Origin: AP-15 sp963814865
Lineage (GTDB): Bacteria; Pseudomonadota; Alphaproteobacteria; ATCC43930; CGMCC-115725
Direction: 5' to 3'
DNA: 64,000 bases
Assembly (NCBI GenBank): GCA_963814865.1
Contig: CAWFEN010000006.1
Span: forward strand, 1-64,000
Made by a program: the position numbers and the translations under genes. Below are positions 1-9,378 of the stretch, piece after piece. The notes under the pieces were generated by a model. It saw only the letters and a list, made by a program, of their open reading frames with translations. It was not told where the DNA came from and searched no databases. Each line of letters starts with the position of its first letter. Position 1 is the first letter of the stretch.

Positions 1-405
1 GCCGGCAGCCGTGCCGACATCGCCCGCGCCCACCGCGCGCGCCGCATGTTCGGCGGCGCGATGCGCCAGGCCGGCATCCTCGCCGCGGCCGGGACCTGGG
101 CGCTCGAGCACAATCTCGGCCGGCTCGCCGAGGACCACGCCAACGCCCGGATGCTGGCGGAACGGCTCGCCGGCCTGCGCGGCGTGGCGCTCGATCTCGA
201 CACCGTGCAGAGCAATATCGTGATCTTCCAGATGGCCGGGGATATGCCCGACGCCGCGGCGATCGTCGCCCGAGCCGAGGCAGCGGGCGTGCTCGTCTCG
301 GCCTTTGCCGCGCGCACGGTGCGGGCGGTCACCCATCTCGATGTCAGCCGCGAGCAATGCCGACACGCCGCCGACCTGCTCGCCGGGGTCATCGAGCGCC
401 GCTGA
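1..405 (+). CDS. Threonine aldolase, C-terminal part
   Basis: The frame is open from the first base and ends at TGA 403-405, so only about the last 134 residues are present. It contains RRMFGGAMRQAGILAAAG, the conserved stretch of PLP-dependent low-specificity L-threonine aldolases that follows the PLP lysine. The small C-terminal domain follows, with RAVTHLDVS close to the end. The family cleaves L-threonine or L-allo-threonine to glycine and acetaldehyde in the cytosol. The PLP-binding lysine itself lies outside the window. Another beta-eliminating-lyase-fold enzyme is possible but less likely. Confidence 0.85.
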   Translation, partial: AGSRADIARAHRARRMFGGAMRQAGILAAAGTWALEHNLGRLAEDHANARMLAERLAGLRGVALDLDTVQSNIVIFQMAGDMPDAAAIVARAEAAGVLVSAFAARTVRAVTHLDVSREQCRHAADLLAGVIERR

Positions 406-519
406 AATCCGCGCGGGCCGCCGCCATATCAGGCATGTGCTGAAATTCGCGGCAGCCGATTGCGGTCCGCCGCTCGGCACGATAATGCTGACATCCAATC
501 GGGATCGACGAGGATCAAG

Positions 520-1779
520 ATGACGGTTCAGGCGGCCACCATCGGCCGGATCGGCAGGAGCCGCGAAGTCCGGGCGGTCGGGCTGGTTTCGTCGGCGCAT
601 TTCGTCGGCCATTTCCATTCGCTGGTGGTGCCGCCGCTGTTCCTGCTGCTGAAGGTGCGCTGGGGCGTCGGCTTTGTCGAACTCGGGCTGGCGCTGACCG
701 TCTACGCCGTGGTTTCGGTGCTGGCGCAATTGCCGATGGGCTATCTCGCCGACCGCTTCGGGTCGCGCAAATTGCTGATCGGGGCATTGTGCCTCGGCGG
801 CTCTGCCATCGCCTCGATCGGCATCGTCGACACCTATTCCTGGCTGCTGGTGGCGGCCGGGTTCTTGGGCGTCGCCAACGCCGTCTATCACCCGGCCGAT
901 TATGCGATCCTGTCGGCGCGGGTCGCCCCGCAGCGCATCGGCCGCGCCTTTTCCGTCCACACCTTTGCCGGCATGCTCGGCAATGCCCTGGCGCCGCTGA
1001 CCATGCTGGCGCTGGTGCCCTGGGTCGGGACGAGCGGCGCGCTGATCATGGCCGGGATGGTCGGGCCGCTGGTGGCTTTGCCGCTGATCGGCGCACGCAC
1101 GGTCGAGGGCGACACCCTGGCTACGGCGGAAACGGCGGCGCATCGCGACGCGGCGAAAACCGGCCGCAGCGGCACGATCTTTACGCCGGCGATCCTTAGC
1201 CTGATGGTGTTCTTCGTCCTGCTGAGCCTGTCGACGAGCGGCATCACCAACTTCTCGGTCCCGGCGCTGATGAGCGGCTACCATCTGCCCTTCGGCGCGG
1301 CCAATCTGGCGCTGACCGCCTATCTGACGGCGACCGCGCTCGGAGTGCTGTGCGGCGGGTTTGTCGCCGACATGACGCGGCGCCACGGCGAGGTCGCCGC
1401 TCTCGGGTTCGGGCTGAATGCGGTTCTCGTCCTGACGATCGGGACGATCGGTTTCGGGCCGGCCCTCCTCGTCCTGGTCATGGGCCTTGCCGGCCTGCTG
1501 TCGGGGCTGATCCAGCCGTCGCGCGACATGCTGGTGCGCGCGGCCGCACCCGCGGGCGCGGTCGGGCGGGCGTTCGGGATCGTCACGATCGGTTTCAGCA
1601 TCGGCGGCACGATCGGCCCGATGCTGTTCGGCTGGATCATGGATCGCGGCGCGCCGCGCTGGATTTTTGGTGCCAGCGTCGTGTTTATGCTGCTGACCGT
1701 GGCGGCGGCCCTGATCGGCGATCGGCGATCGCGTATCCAGAACGCCGGGACCGCGCCGGCGGCCGGAGCGGCGCTCTAG
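520..1779 (+). CDS. MFS transporter
   Basis: A 419-residue inner-membrane protein with about 12 hydrophobic segments. The loop between helices 2 and 3 carries GYLADRFGSRK, the major-facilitator signature, and a matching loop (GGFVADMTRRHG) lies in the second half. The fold resembles the fosmidomycin-resistance and sugar-efflux type of MFS. The substrate cannot be read from sequence. I chose ATG 520 because a GAGGA ribosome site lies just upstream; the frame stays open to 460 but gives no credible leader. It ends 40 bases before the following glycosyltransferase, so the two may be cotranscribed. Confidence 0.88.
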   Translation: MTVQAATIGRIGRSREVRAVGLVSSAHFVGHFHSLVVPPLFLLLKVRWGVGFVELGLALTVYAVVSVLAQLPMGYLADRFGSRKLLIGALCLGGSAIASIGIVDTYSWLLVAAGFLGVANAVYHPADYAILSARVAPQRIGRAFSVHTFAGMLGNALAPLTMLALVPWVGTSGALIMAGMVGPLVALPLIGARTVEGDTLATAETAAHRDAAKTGRSGTIFTPAILSLMVFFVLLSLSTSGITNFSVPALMSGYHLPFGAANLALTAYLTATALGVLCGGFVADMTRRHGEVAALGFGLNAVLVLTIGTIGFGPALLVLVMGLAGLLSGLIQPSRDMLVRAAAPAGAVGRAFGIVTIGFSIGGTIGPMLFGWIMDRGAPRWIFGASVVFMLLTVAAALIGDRRSRIQNAGTAPAAGAAL

Positions 1780-1819
1780 CGGCGAGCCCGCGCCCCGGAT
1801 CGCGCCGGCGGCTGCGCCG

Positions 1820-3635
1820 TTGAATACCGGCCCGGACCGGCGGCGCCCTCCGAGCCTCGCGCTCGATGTTGCCGGATGGCTTGCGGATTCTTTCGGCAGG
1901 CTGCGCGGGACCCGCTCACCGGCACGCGCTGCGCTGCGGCCGTTCACCGACGCCTTGTGCGCGCCGGTGCGCCATCCCGAGGGCGCGCCGCTGGTCAGTG
2001 CGATCATTCTCAGCCGCAACGGCGCGGCGCTGCTCGAAACGCTGCTGGCGAGCCTCCATCGCGTCAACCGCTACCCGGCGATCGAGATCATCGTCGTCGA
2101 TCACGGCAGCTCGGACGGTACGCGGCGGGTCGTCGCGGCCTGGCAGGGGCGCCTGCCGGTCACGCTCGTCCCCTGCCGGGCGAATTACAGCTTCTCCTAT
2201 TCGTGCAATCGCGCCGCCGAGCGGGCCGCCGGCGAATTTCTGCTGCTGCTCAACAACGATATCGAATTCAGTGAAGACATGATCGGCCGGATGGTCGCCG
2301 CAGTGCAGGAAACCGGCGGCATCGTCGGCGTCAAGCTGTTCCGCGAGGGGCGTTCGGCCATCGGCGCGCGCCGCCCCTACCACATCGGCGTGCGGTTCGG
2401 CTGGCATCCAGGTCAGCGCCGTCTCGTCCCCTATAACGCCGTGCCGAGCGCCGGCGATGCCGAGATCCAGATGGCGCCGGCCCGTTTCCCGGCGGTGACG
2501 GCCGCGCTGATGATGTGCCGGCGCGCCGATTATCTCGCTTTGGGCGGTCTCGACGAGGCGTTCGTCTACGGCTACGAGGACCTCGATCTGTGCCTCAAAT
2601 TCCGCTTCCGCCTGGGTCGGCCGGTGACCTGCCTGAACGATGTGTCGGCGATCCATCGAGAAGGGCGCAGCCGTCGGGTGCAAATTTCGCGATCGACGCG
2701 CCGGCTTTGGCTGGAAGACAACGCCGCGGCGTTCGACCGGCGCTGGGGCTACCGGCTGCGCCGCGAGGCCGCTCTCGCACTTTTCGGCGATGACGGCTCC
2801 TATTGGGGACGCCGGGCAGGGCTCGGCATCGCCGCCGCCGATGACGCGATCTGGGCCGAGATCGCGCCGCTGGCCGAGGCGGTCGCGGCACGCTGTGGCT
2901 GGTCGGTCTGCCGCCTGCGACGCGGCCGGGCCGGCATCGATCTCGCCGCGCTCGACCTGCTGATCGTCGCCGATCCGGCCATCCCGGCCGTGCATGTGGC
3001 GCCTTCGCCATCCCGGCATGCTGGTCGCCGCCTGGCAGGGAAAGACGGCATGGCTATCGCCGGATCGCGATCCCTCCGTCTACGATTTCCTGCTGGCGAG
3101 CGATGCCGGCCTGGCCGCAACCGTCCGGCAGACGACCGGGCGGCCGGTCGCCGTCGTCGCGCCGAATACCGCCGGCGCCGAGGCGCTGTTGGCTGCGATC
3201 ATCGGCCATCTGCGCGACCACCACCGCTTCGTCCTCAAATTGCCGGCGGATTTCGATCGCGGTTTCGCCGGCACGGCCGCGGAACTGCTGCGCCGCGAGG
3301 GCCATGCGGTCCGGATCAATCCTCAGTCATCGTGGGAAGCGGCGGATCGGCTGTACGACGACGTGGTCATCCTGTTCGCCAGCGAGCCATGTCCCCGGCC
3401 GCAACCCGCAGCGATCAACCTTGCCTGCGGGGATTGGCCGGGCGATCAGCCGGTCGATGCCCGATTGGCGCTCGCCGACGCCCGCTCTCTCGCCGCCGCA
3501 ATCCTGGCCGAGGTGGCGCGCCTCCACCCGCTGCGCATGCTCGGCCCAAGGGACGAACCGCTGCAAGCCCACCCCCGCGGCCCGGCCGGCCTGGCCGAAG
3601 GCTGGAGCGATCGCCGCGCCGCCCTCCGCGTCTGA
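1820..3635 (+). pseudogene. Family-2 glycosyltransferase, frameshifted
   Basis: The first frame starts at TTG 1820 and encodes a GT-A fold glycosyltransferase. It shows VSAIILSRNG at the start of the nucleotide-binding sheet, VVDHGSSDGT, the acidic LLLNNDIEF motif, and YGYEDLDLCLKFR, typical of rhamnosyltransferase-like family-2 enzymes. Near 2990-3000 the coding signal moves from frame 2 to frame 3 and goes on, beginning WRLRHPGMLVAAWQGK, to TGA 3633-3635. In the original frame the downstream translation turns arginine-rich and unlike protein. Read through, the product would be about 605 residues. One lost or gained base explains it, so this is either a recent pseudogene or a sequencing error. 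Confidence 0.75.
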
Positions 3636-3662
3636 CGTAGCGCCGGCCGTGCGCCGGGCGTT

Positions 3663-4859
3663 TTACGCCGGCATCGGGTCGACCACACCCGCATCGAATT
3701 CGAAAAGCCAGCGCAAGGCCTCGGGCGAGCGGTCGCCGGCCTTTGCCCATTCGGCGTCGCGTGCCTCCTGTGCCAAACCGTCGCGCAGGTGAAATCGGGT
3801 CTTGTTGGCGCGCGACATGTCTTGGAGGCGGGTGACCCGCGGCAGGCGCAGCTGTTCGTAGCGCCGTAACGCCGCGGCCGGATCGTCGGCGCCGGCGGCA
3901 AGGCAGGCGGCGAGGGCCGCGCCGTCCTCGATCGCCTGCGCGGCACCCTGGCCCATGAACGGGTACATCGGATGGCAGGCGTCGCCGAGCAACGTCGTAT
4001 TCCCGACCGACCAGCGCACCAGCGGGTCGCGGTCGAACAAGGCCCAGATGAAGCAGGCGTCGGCTGCGGTGATGATCCGCCGGACTTGGCCATGCCAGCC
4101 CGCGAAAGCGGCGAGCGCACGTTCGATCGTGGCGCGGTCGGTCCAATCCTCGCGGTTCCAGCTGTCGTGCTCGGTCCAGCCGACGAAATTGAGGAGCCGC
4201 CCGCGCGAGACGAAATAGTGCACGAGATGCGCGCCGGGGCCGACCCAGGATTGCGAGCCGAGTTCGAGGCCGAGATCGGCGACGCGTTCCGCCGGCACCA
4301 GTCCACGATAGGCGACGCAGCCGGCAAAGCGCGGCGCTTCCTCGCCGAATAATGCCGCACGTACCGCCGAATGGATGCCATCGGCGCCGACCAGCACATC
4401 GGCTTTGATGCGCGCGCCGTTCTCGAACCAGGCTTCGGTGCCGTCGCCGCAATCGGCGAGGCCGACGAGACGGTGGCCGAGATGGATATGCTCGGCCGGG
4501 AAGCCCGCGGCGATCACCGCCAGGAGATCGGCCCGGTGGATCGTCAAATGCGGCGCACCGTAGAGCTGCTCGCACAGCGGGTTCAGCGATGCGCGCTGCA
4601 AGGTGCGCCCGTCCTGCCAGCGCCGCTGGTGGCTCCCCACCGGGCGCACGCCCTCGCGGTCGAGCCCATCGCCGAGCCCGAGCCGGTAAAGGATGCGCGC
4701 CGCGTTCGGCCCCATATTGATGCCGCCGCCGATTTGGGTCAGCTCCGGGGCCTGCTCGTAAACCTCGGCCTCGAACCCCGCCCGGCGCAGCGACAGCGCC
4801 GCGGTGAGCCCGCCAATGCCGGCGCCGATCACGGCAACTTTAAGCGGGGCGCCGGTCAT
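3663..4859 (-). CDS. FAD-dependent aromatic-ring monooxygenase (salicylate hydroxylase-like)
   Basis: A 398-residue class A flavoprotein hydroxylase. The N-terminus has VAVIGAGIGGLTAAL (Rossmann GxGxxG for FAD). The middle has VLVGADGIHSAVR (DG motif for FAD and NADPH). Near residue 295 comes LLGDACHPMYPFMGQGAAQA (GD motif binding the ribityl chain). These single-component enzymes use NAD(P)H and O2 to hydroxylate phenolic acids such as salicylate or 3-hydroxybenzoate. The substrate here is undetermined, though the downstream neighbourhood is rich in aromatic-catabolism genes. It is transcribed alone on the minus strand. Confidence 0.88.
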   Translation of the reverse strand: MTGAPLKVAVIGAGIGGLTAALSLRRAGFEAEVYEQAPELTQIGGGINMGPNAARILYRLGLGDGLDREGVRPVGSHQRRWQDGRTLQRASLNPLCEQLYGAPHLTIHRADLLAVIAAGFPAEHIHLGHRLVGLADCGDGTEAWFENGARIKADVLVGADGIHSAVRAALFGEEAPRFAGCVAYRGLVPAERVADLGLELGSQSWVGPGAHLVHYFVSRGRLLNFVGWTEHDSWNREDWTDRATIERALAAFAGWHGQVRRIITAADACFIWALFDRDPLVRWSVGNTTLLGDACHPMYPFMGQGAAQAIEDGAALAACLAAGADDPAAALRRYEQLRLPRVTRLQDMSRANKTRFHLRDGLAQEARDAEWAKAGDRSPEALRWLFEFDAGVVDPMPA

Positions 4860-4913
4860 CGCGACGCGCGGTCAAGCGTTCCCGCGAATTACGCTGGTGC
4901 ATCGAAGAGGGGA

Positions 4914-5008
4914 CCGTCATACCCGGACTTGTGCCGGGCATCCACGGAAGCCGGCGAGGAACCATTCCAATGTTCCGTGCATGGCCCGGACAAGCCCGGT
5001 CATGACGG
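4914..5008. repeat. REP-like palindromic intergenic repeat
   Basis: Two arms of about 35 bases, beginning CGTCATACCCGGACTTG and, read from the other end, CGTCATGACCGGGCTTGTC, form an imperfect inverted repeat around a short centre. The CGTCAT-CCCGG style is that of dispersed palindromic repeats in alphaproteobacterial genomes. It lies between the start of the FAD monooxygenase and the stop of the VOC gene, and may also act as a transcript-end hairpin. A related element sits at 39496-39560. Confidence 0.7.
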
Positions 5009-5041
5009 GTGATTGATGGGTTTGCGCCGAAGCATCGGAAA

Positions 5042-5506
5042 TCAGTGGGTCTTCTCGGTCTGCCAGCGCGCGAGCGCCTCGTGCGGCTTCGAGATGGCGG
5101 GGTCCATGATCTCGCCATGCGTGCCGGTGCTGGCGGTCAGTTCGATGATGTAGCCGTTGGGATCGCGAAAATAGATCGAGCGGACAAAACCGTGATCGAC
5201 CGGTCCGCGCACCTCAATTCCTTCCGCCTTCCCCTTGTCCAGCATTTTGTCGAAAACCTCGGGCTCGACGCCGAGTGCTATGTGCAGATCCAGCGAATCC
5301 TGCCTCTTGAACTCGAACGGCGCGCCCGGCACCTCGAAAAAGGCAAGGCAGGAGCCGTCATCCATCTCGAAGAAGGTGTGCAGCGCGTGGCCCCCGCCGA
5401 TCTCGAACGCGCTGACCAGCCGCAGCCCGAGGAAATCCTCGTAAAATCCCCGCGTCTCCTCCGAATCGCGGCACCGATACGCATTATGATGCAGCCCTTT
5501 GATCAT
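5042..5506 (-). CDS. VOC-family (glyoxalase/bleomycin resistance) protein
   Basis: A 154-residue protein with one vicinal-oxygen-chelate domain. It begins MIKGLHHNAYRCRDSEET with the first-strand His typical of the fold, and ends with IYFRDPNGYIIELTAST, whose Glu is the usual last metal ligand. Other candidate ligands are in HALHTFFEMDDG. Members include glyoxalases, ring-cleavage dioxygenases and epimerases; nothing here decides which. The start at 5506 is preceded by GGGAGGATG at good spacing. The frame is open further upstream but that extension looks non-coding. Confidence 0.8.
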   Translation of the reverse strand: MIKGLHHNAYRCRDSEETRGFYEDFLGLRLVSAFEIGGGHALHTFFEMDDGSCLAFFEVPGAPFEFKRQDSLDLHIALGVEPEVFDKMLDKGKAEGIEVRGPVDHGFVRSIYFRDPNGYIIELTASTGTHGEIMDPAISKPHEALARWQTEKTH

Positions 5507-5821
5507 CGCATCCTCCCAACGCATCACGTGCCCGCAGGATACCGCCAATCCCCGACCCGCGCCATCATCGGGTGGCCAAGCGGTGCACGGGGCCCGAATT
5601 TCGGCCCTCGACGCCACAGCGGCCATCAACGTCTCCCGTCGGCGGGGAGCCGGAAGTCTGCTGCCACCCAATGCCCGAAATCCCGTACCACTCAAAAGCC
5701 GCATAATCGCTTTCTCTGGGTTATGAATAGGCGCGGCGTAGCCGCCACGCCGAACTGCCGTTACTCAACCATCGCCCTTGCTTGTCGCGGGTGGTGGCAA
5801 AAAAGGAAGAGGAGCGCATCG
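5507..5821. other. Intergenic region between divergent genes
   Basis: This 315-base gap separates the divergent VOC and MFS genes. It contains the GGAGG site of the VOC gene at its left end and a GGAAGAGGAG site for the MFS gene at its right end. I see no convincing conserved ORF, RNA gene or strong promoter in between. Confidence 0.5.
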
Positions 5822-7117
5822 ATGAGGACGACGCACCGCCGCTATTGGGTCTTTTTCCTGCTGCTTCTGTTCGGCGCCATTGCCTATGTCGATCGCGTCA
5901 ACATGTCGGTGGCGGGCAAGCCGATCGCGCACGAATTCGGGCTGTCGCCGATCGCGCTCGGTTATCTGTTCTCCTCGTTCCTGTGGGCCTATGTGCTGAT
6001 GATGCTGCCCGGCGGGCGGCTGATCGACCGCTGGGGCAGCCATGTCGTGGCCTCGGTCGCCACCGCAGTGTGGTCGGCGGCGCAAATGGCGACCGGATTG
6101 GTCGGCAGCTTCGCGACGATGCTGGCGGTCCGGCTCGGCCTGGGGATCGGCGAGGCGCCATTCGCCCCGATTTCCTACAGCAGCGTCCGGTCATGGTCCC
6201 CCTATACCGAGCGCGGCACCGCCATTGCCGCGATCTCGGCCGGCTCCAGCCTCGGGCTGGCACTCGGTGCGCCGGCCGTGGCCTGGTTGATCGAGAGGCT
6301 GTCATGGCGCTGGTCCTTCGTCATCACCGGGGCGGTCGGTTTTGTCTGGGTGCTGATCTGGTTCGCGCTGGTCTCGACGCCGGAAAAGACGCGGTGGCTG
6401 CCGCAAGCGGAGCGCGAGTACATTCTCGCCATGCGCGACGCCGGCATCGCGCCGCCAAATCACGGCGGCGTCGGCTATCTCGGGCTGATTCGCTGTCCGG
6501 CGATGTGGGGCTTGTTCATCTCCCAGGGTTGCCTCGTCTACACCGGCTACCTGTACCTTTCCTGGCTGCCGAATTACCTGCAAACCGCACGGCACCTGTC
6601 GATGCTCAACTCCGGCATTTACACGGCGATCCCGTTTCTCGTCGCCATGGTGGTCGGCATCGTCGCCAACTGGGCCGGCGACAGGCTGCTGACCGCCGAA
6701 GCGGTGCGTGCCGGCAACCGCCGCTACCTGGTGGCGCTCAGCCTGCTGTTCATGGCGGCGGGTCTGGCGATCCCCTTTGTCCAGTCGCTGGCCGCGGTCA
6801 TGGCCCTGATCACGATCGCGGTATCGGCCGCCCATGTCGGGCCGGCTGCCAACGGCGCCCTGGTCGGCGACCTGCTGCGCTCGCCTGGCGATGCCGGACG
6901 GGCGATGGCCTTTCTCGTTCTCGGCGGCAACAGCTTCGGCCTGCTGGCGCCGATCGTGACCGGCTATGTCGTTGCCGCTACCGGCAGCTTCAACGCGGCC
7001 TTCGCCGTCGCCGGTGTGCTGGCGCTGGTCGGGGCGGCAGCGGCTCTGGCGCTGGCGCGCGGCACGCTCGGCGAGCACGTCCGGCCATCGCGGGCGAGAC
7101 CACGTCTCGCCAACTGA
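5822..7117 (+). CDS. MFS permease, anion:cation symporter (ACS) type
   Basis: A 431-residue inner-membrane protein with about 12 helices. The opening RRYWVFFLLLLFGAIAYVDR with DRVNMSVAG is characteristic of the ACS family (hexuronate, phthalate and tartrate permeases). LGLGIGEAPFAPI and GGRLIDRWGS fit the family's helix 2-4 signatures. Such proteins import organic acids with protons, which suits the catabolic genes around it, but the substrate is not determined. ATG 5822 follows GGAAGAGGAGCGC. The gene converges with the downstream HsaA-like gene, leaving about 95 bases. Confidence 0.88.
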   Translation: MRTTHRRYWVFFLLLLFGAIAYVDRVNMSVAGKPIAHEFGLSPIALGYLFSSFLWAYVLMMLPGGRLIDRWGSHVVASVATAVWSAAQMATGLVGSFATMLAVRLGLGIGEAPFAPISYSSVRSWSPYTERGTAIAAISAGSSLGLALGAPAVAWLIERLSWRWSFVITGAVGFVWVLIWFALVSTPEKTRWLPQAEREYILAMRDAGIAPPNHGGVGYLGLIRCPAMWGLFISQGCLVYTGYLYLSWLPNYLQTARHLSMLNSGIYTAIPFLVAMVVGIVANWAGDRLLTAEAVRAGNRRYLVALSLLFMAAGLAIPFVQSLAAVMALITIAVSAAHVGPAANGALVGDLLRSPGDAGRAMAFLVLGGNSFGLLAPIVTGYVVAATGSFNAAFAVAGVLALVGAAAALALARGTLGEHVRPSRARPRLAN

Positions 7118-7211
7118 CGCTCGCGGCGCCGCCAACCGGTGATCCGACCAAAACGATCCAAGCGGGATGGCTGCGTCACGACACCATCGGCCGCTGCCGG
7201 CCGGATAGGCG

Positions 7212-8381
7212 TCAGAAGCGGATGTCTTGGGGTGGGAGGGCGAATTCGGAGCGGGCGAAGATGAAGGCGGCGCGTTCGGGGTTGTTGCCGGCATGGGCGC
7301 GCATTGCATGCACGTCGCGCCAGGCGCGCTGGATCGGGTTGTCGAGAAAAATGCCGCGGCCGCCGCTCGCCTCGAACAGCCGGTCGACGGCGCGCACGCT
7401 CCATTCGATCGCCTTGCCGGCGTCCCAGCGATAGCGGGCGCGGTCGGCGAGCGGGATCTCCTCGCCGGCGCGGGCATGGCGCATCATCGCGGCGAAATTG
7501 CCGAGCAGCCGGTCGTGCGCCGCGTCGATCTCGGCCGCCGCTTCGGCCAGGCGATATTGCATGAAGGGATCTTCGGCGACGCGCGACTGGTCGCGCAGAT
7601 TGACCCGCCTGGCCGCCTGCTCGCGGAAGGCCGCGAGCGCGCCCTGCGCCACGCCGATCGCCGGCGCGGTTATGCCGTAGGGAAAGATCAGCCCGAACGG
7701 CAGGCGGTAGAGCGGGGCATCGTTGATGGCGGCGCCGGGGTGCCGCAGATGGAACGCGTCCTGGTAGGAGTGGGTCCGGTACTCCGGCACGAACGCATCC
7801 TCTACCACGAGGTCCTTGCTGCCGGTGGCGCAGAGGCCGGTCACGTGCCAGTTGTCGTCGATCGCATAATCGCGGCGCGGCACCAGGAACACCCGCGCCT
7901 CGGGCGGTTCGCCGGCCGCGGCCGGCGGCACGATGCCGCCGAGCACCGCCCAACGGCAATAATCGCAGCCGCTGGAGAACGACCAGCGCCCGTGCAGGCG
8001 AAACCCGCCGGAAGCGTGCTCGACCGATCCGGTCGGCGCCAGCGAGGTCGACAGCTGGACGCTCGAATCCTCGCCCCAGACATCCTGCTGCGCCTGCGGC
8101 GGCAGGATCGCCAGGTGCCAGTTATGGACGCCGAGCACCCCGAGGACCCAGCCGCTCGACCCGCAGACGGCGCCGACCTCCATGACCGCCTGGTAGAAGG
8201 TGCCCGGATCGAGCTCATAGCCGCCGAAACGCTTCGGCTGCAAGGCGCGGAACAGCCCCGCCTGCTGGAAATCGGCAAAGGTCTCGTCGGGCAGCCGGCG
8301 CAATTGCTCGGCCCGCGCCGCGCGCTCGCGCAGTGCCGGCAACAGGGCGCGCACGCGGTCTAGATAGATTGCGGGGGTCAT
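7212..8381 (-). CDS. Acyl-CoA-dehydrogenase-fold flavin monooxygenase (HsaA/DszC-like)
   Basis: A 389-residue protein with the acyl-CoA dehydrogenase fold but the sequence character of two-component flavin monooxygenases. It has VGAVCGSSGWVLGVLGVHNW in the N-terminal helical part, GRWSFSSGCDYCRWAVLGG in the beta domain, and ASGGRGIFLDNPIQRAWRD near the C-terminus. HsaA uses reduced FMN to hydroxylate a phenolic steroid intermediate; DszC and phenol-type enzymes are relatives. The catalytic base of true acyl-CoA dehydrogenases is not evident. It is the last gene of a four-gene minus-strand cluster with the LLM protein, extradiol dioxygenase and HpaB-like hydroxylase. No partner flavin reductase is visible in the window. 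Confidence 0.82.
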   Translation of the reverse strand: MTPAIYLDRVRALLPALRERAARAEQLRRLPDETFADFQQAGLFRALQPKRFGGYELDPGTFYQAVMEVGAVCGSSGWVLGVLGVHNWHLAILPPQAQQDVWGEDSSVQLSTSLAPTGSVEHASGGFRLHGRWSFSSGCDYCRWAVLGGIVPPAAAGEPPEARVFLVPRRDYAIDDNWHVTGLCATGSKDLVVEDAFVPEYRTHSYQDAFHLRHPGAAINDAPLYRLPFGLIFPYGITAPAIGVAQGALAAFREQAARRVNLRDQSRVAEDPFMQYRLAEAAAEIDAAHDRLLGNFAAMMRHARAGEEIPLADRARYRWDAGKAIEWSVRAVDRLFEASGGRGIFLDNPIQRAWRDVHAMRAHAGNNPERAAFIFARSEFALPPQDIRF

Positions 8382-8430
8382 GTGATGGGCCTTCGCTGTA
8401 GCGGCTCTTCGCTGTCACGAAACCGCGCAA

Positions 8431-9363
8431 TCATCTGCCGGCCAATTCGGCGACCACCGGGGCGAGCACACTCAGATACGGCTCAAAAATCGTGAAATAC
8501 GAAAAGCCCCAGCGCTGCCGGACCGCGCGCAATTGTTCGATCATTTGCCCCGCGGTGCCGATCAGCAGGTGAGGGGTTTCGAGGAACTCTGCGGGAGTGA
8601 GCTGGTTCCAATGGCGCGCCAGTTCTTCGGCTGCCCGCTCACGGTCCTCGACCGCGACGACGCGTTGGATCAGGAGGTTCAGCTCCAGCTGCGCCCACCT
8701 CGCACCCGCGGCTTCTTGGACGAGCCGGATTCGCCTGTCGATCTCCGCTACTTTCCAGCCGGTAAGATCGGGCGCCACGCCGCCGCGGCGGAACGTAATT
8801 CCCGAGAAACCGGCGATATCCGCCTCCTGTGCCGCGATGGTAAGGAGGCGGCTGCCATTCCCGCCGATGGCGATTGGGGGGTGGGGCCGTTGCACCGGGA
8901 GAGGATAGATCTTGTGGCCGCTGATCCGATAATACCGGCCGGCGAAACTGACGGGTTCGCCGGTCATCAGGCTTTTTATTACCGTGACAGCCTCTGCCAG
9001 CCGCTCGACCCTGATGCCCCCCACATCAAAGGCCAATCCTGCCTGGTCGTATTCGGATCGCATATACCCTGCGCCCAAGCCGAGGATCAGGCGACCTTCC
9101 GTCAAGAGATCAGCAGTGGCCGCCTCGCGCGCCACCAGCACGGGATGTCGGAAGTCGTTGTTGAGCACATTGGTGCCGAGCCGGAGGGTCTTTGTCGCTT
9201 CCGCCGCGCTGACGATGGCGGGAATGGGCGCGAAGAACTCGCTCAGGTGATCGGGGACCGTCAGCACGTCATAGCCGAGCGCTTCGATCCTCCGGGCCTT
9301 CTCGATCCACTCGGCGCGCGAGCGCGACGGCCCGACATTGACCCCGAAGCGGAACGGCGTCAT
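8431..9363 (-). CDS. LLM-class flavin-dependent oxidoreductase
   Basis: A 310-residue luciferase-like TIM barrel. Features are FRFGVNVGPSRSRAEW at the N-terminus, GYDVLTVPDHLSEFFAPIPA, LRLGTNVLNNDFRHP, LILGLGAGYMRSEYDQAG and PIAIGGNGSRLLTIAA. The layout resembles the F420-dependent branch annotated as probable F420-dependent oxidoreductases, although FMN use cannot be excluded from sequence. It is 50 bases upstream of the HsaA-like gene and 16 bases downstream of the dioxygenase, so it is almost certainly cotranscribed and probably acts in the same degradation route. Confidence 0.85.
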   Translation of the reverse strand: MTPFRFGVNVGPSRSRAEWIEKARRIEALGYDVLTVPDHLSEFFAPIPAIVSAAEATKTLRLGTNVLNNDFRHPVLVAREAATADLLTEGRLILGLGAGYMRSEYDQAGLAFDVGGIRVERLAEAVTVIKSLMTGEPVSFAGRYYRISGHKIYPLPVQRPHPPIAIGGNGSRLLTIAAQEADIAGFSGITFRRGGVAPDLTGWKVAEIDRRIRLVQEAAGARWAQLELNLLIQRVVAVEDRERAAEELARHWNQLTPAEFLETPHLLIGTAGQMIEQLRAVRQRWGFSYFTIFEPYLSVLAPVVAELAGR

Positions 9364-9378
9364 GCGACTAAGTTCCGG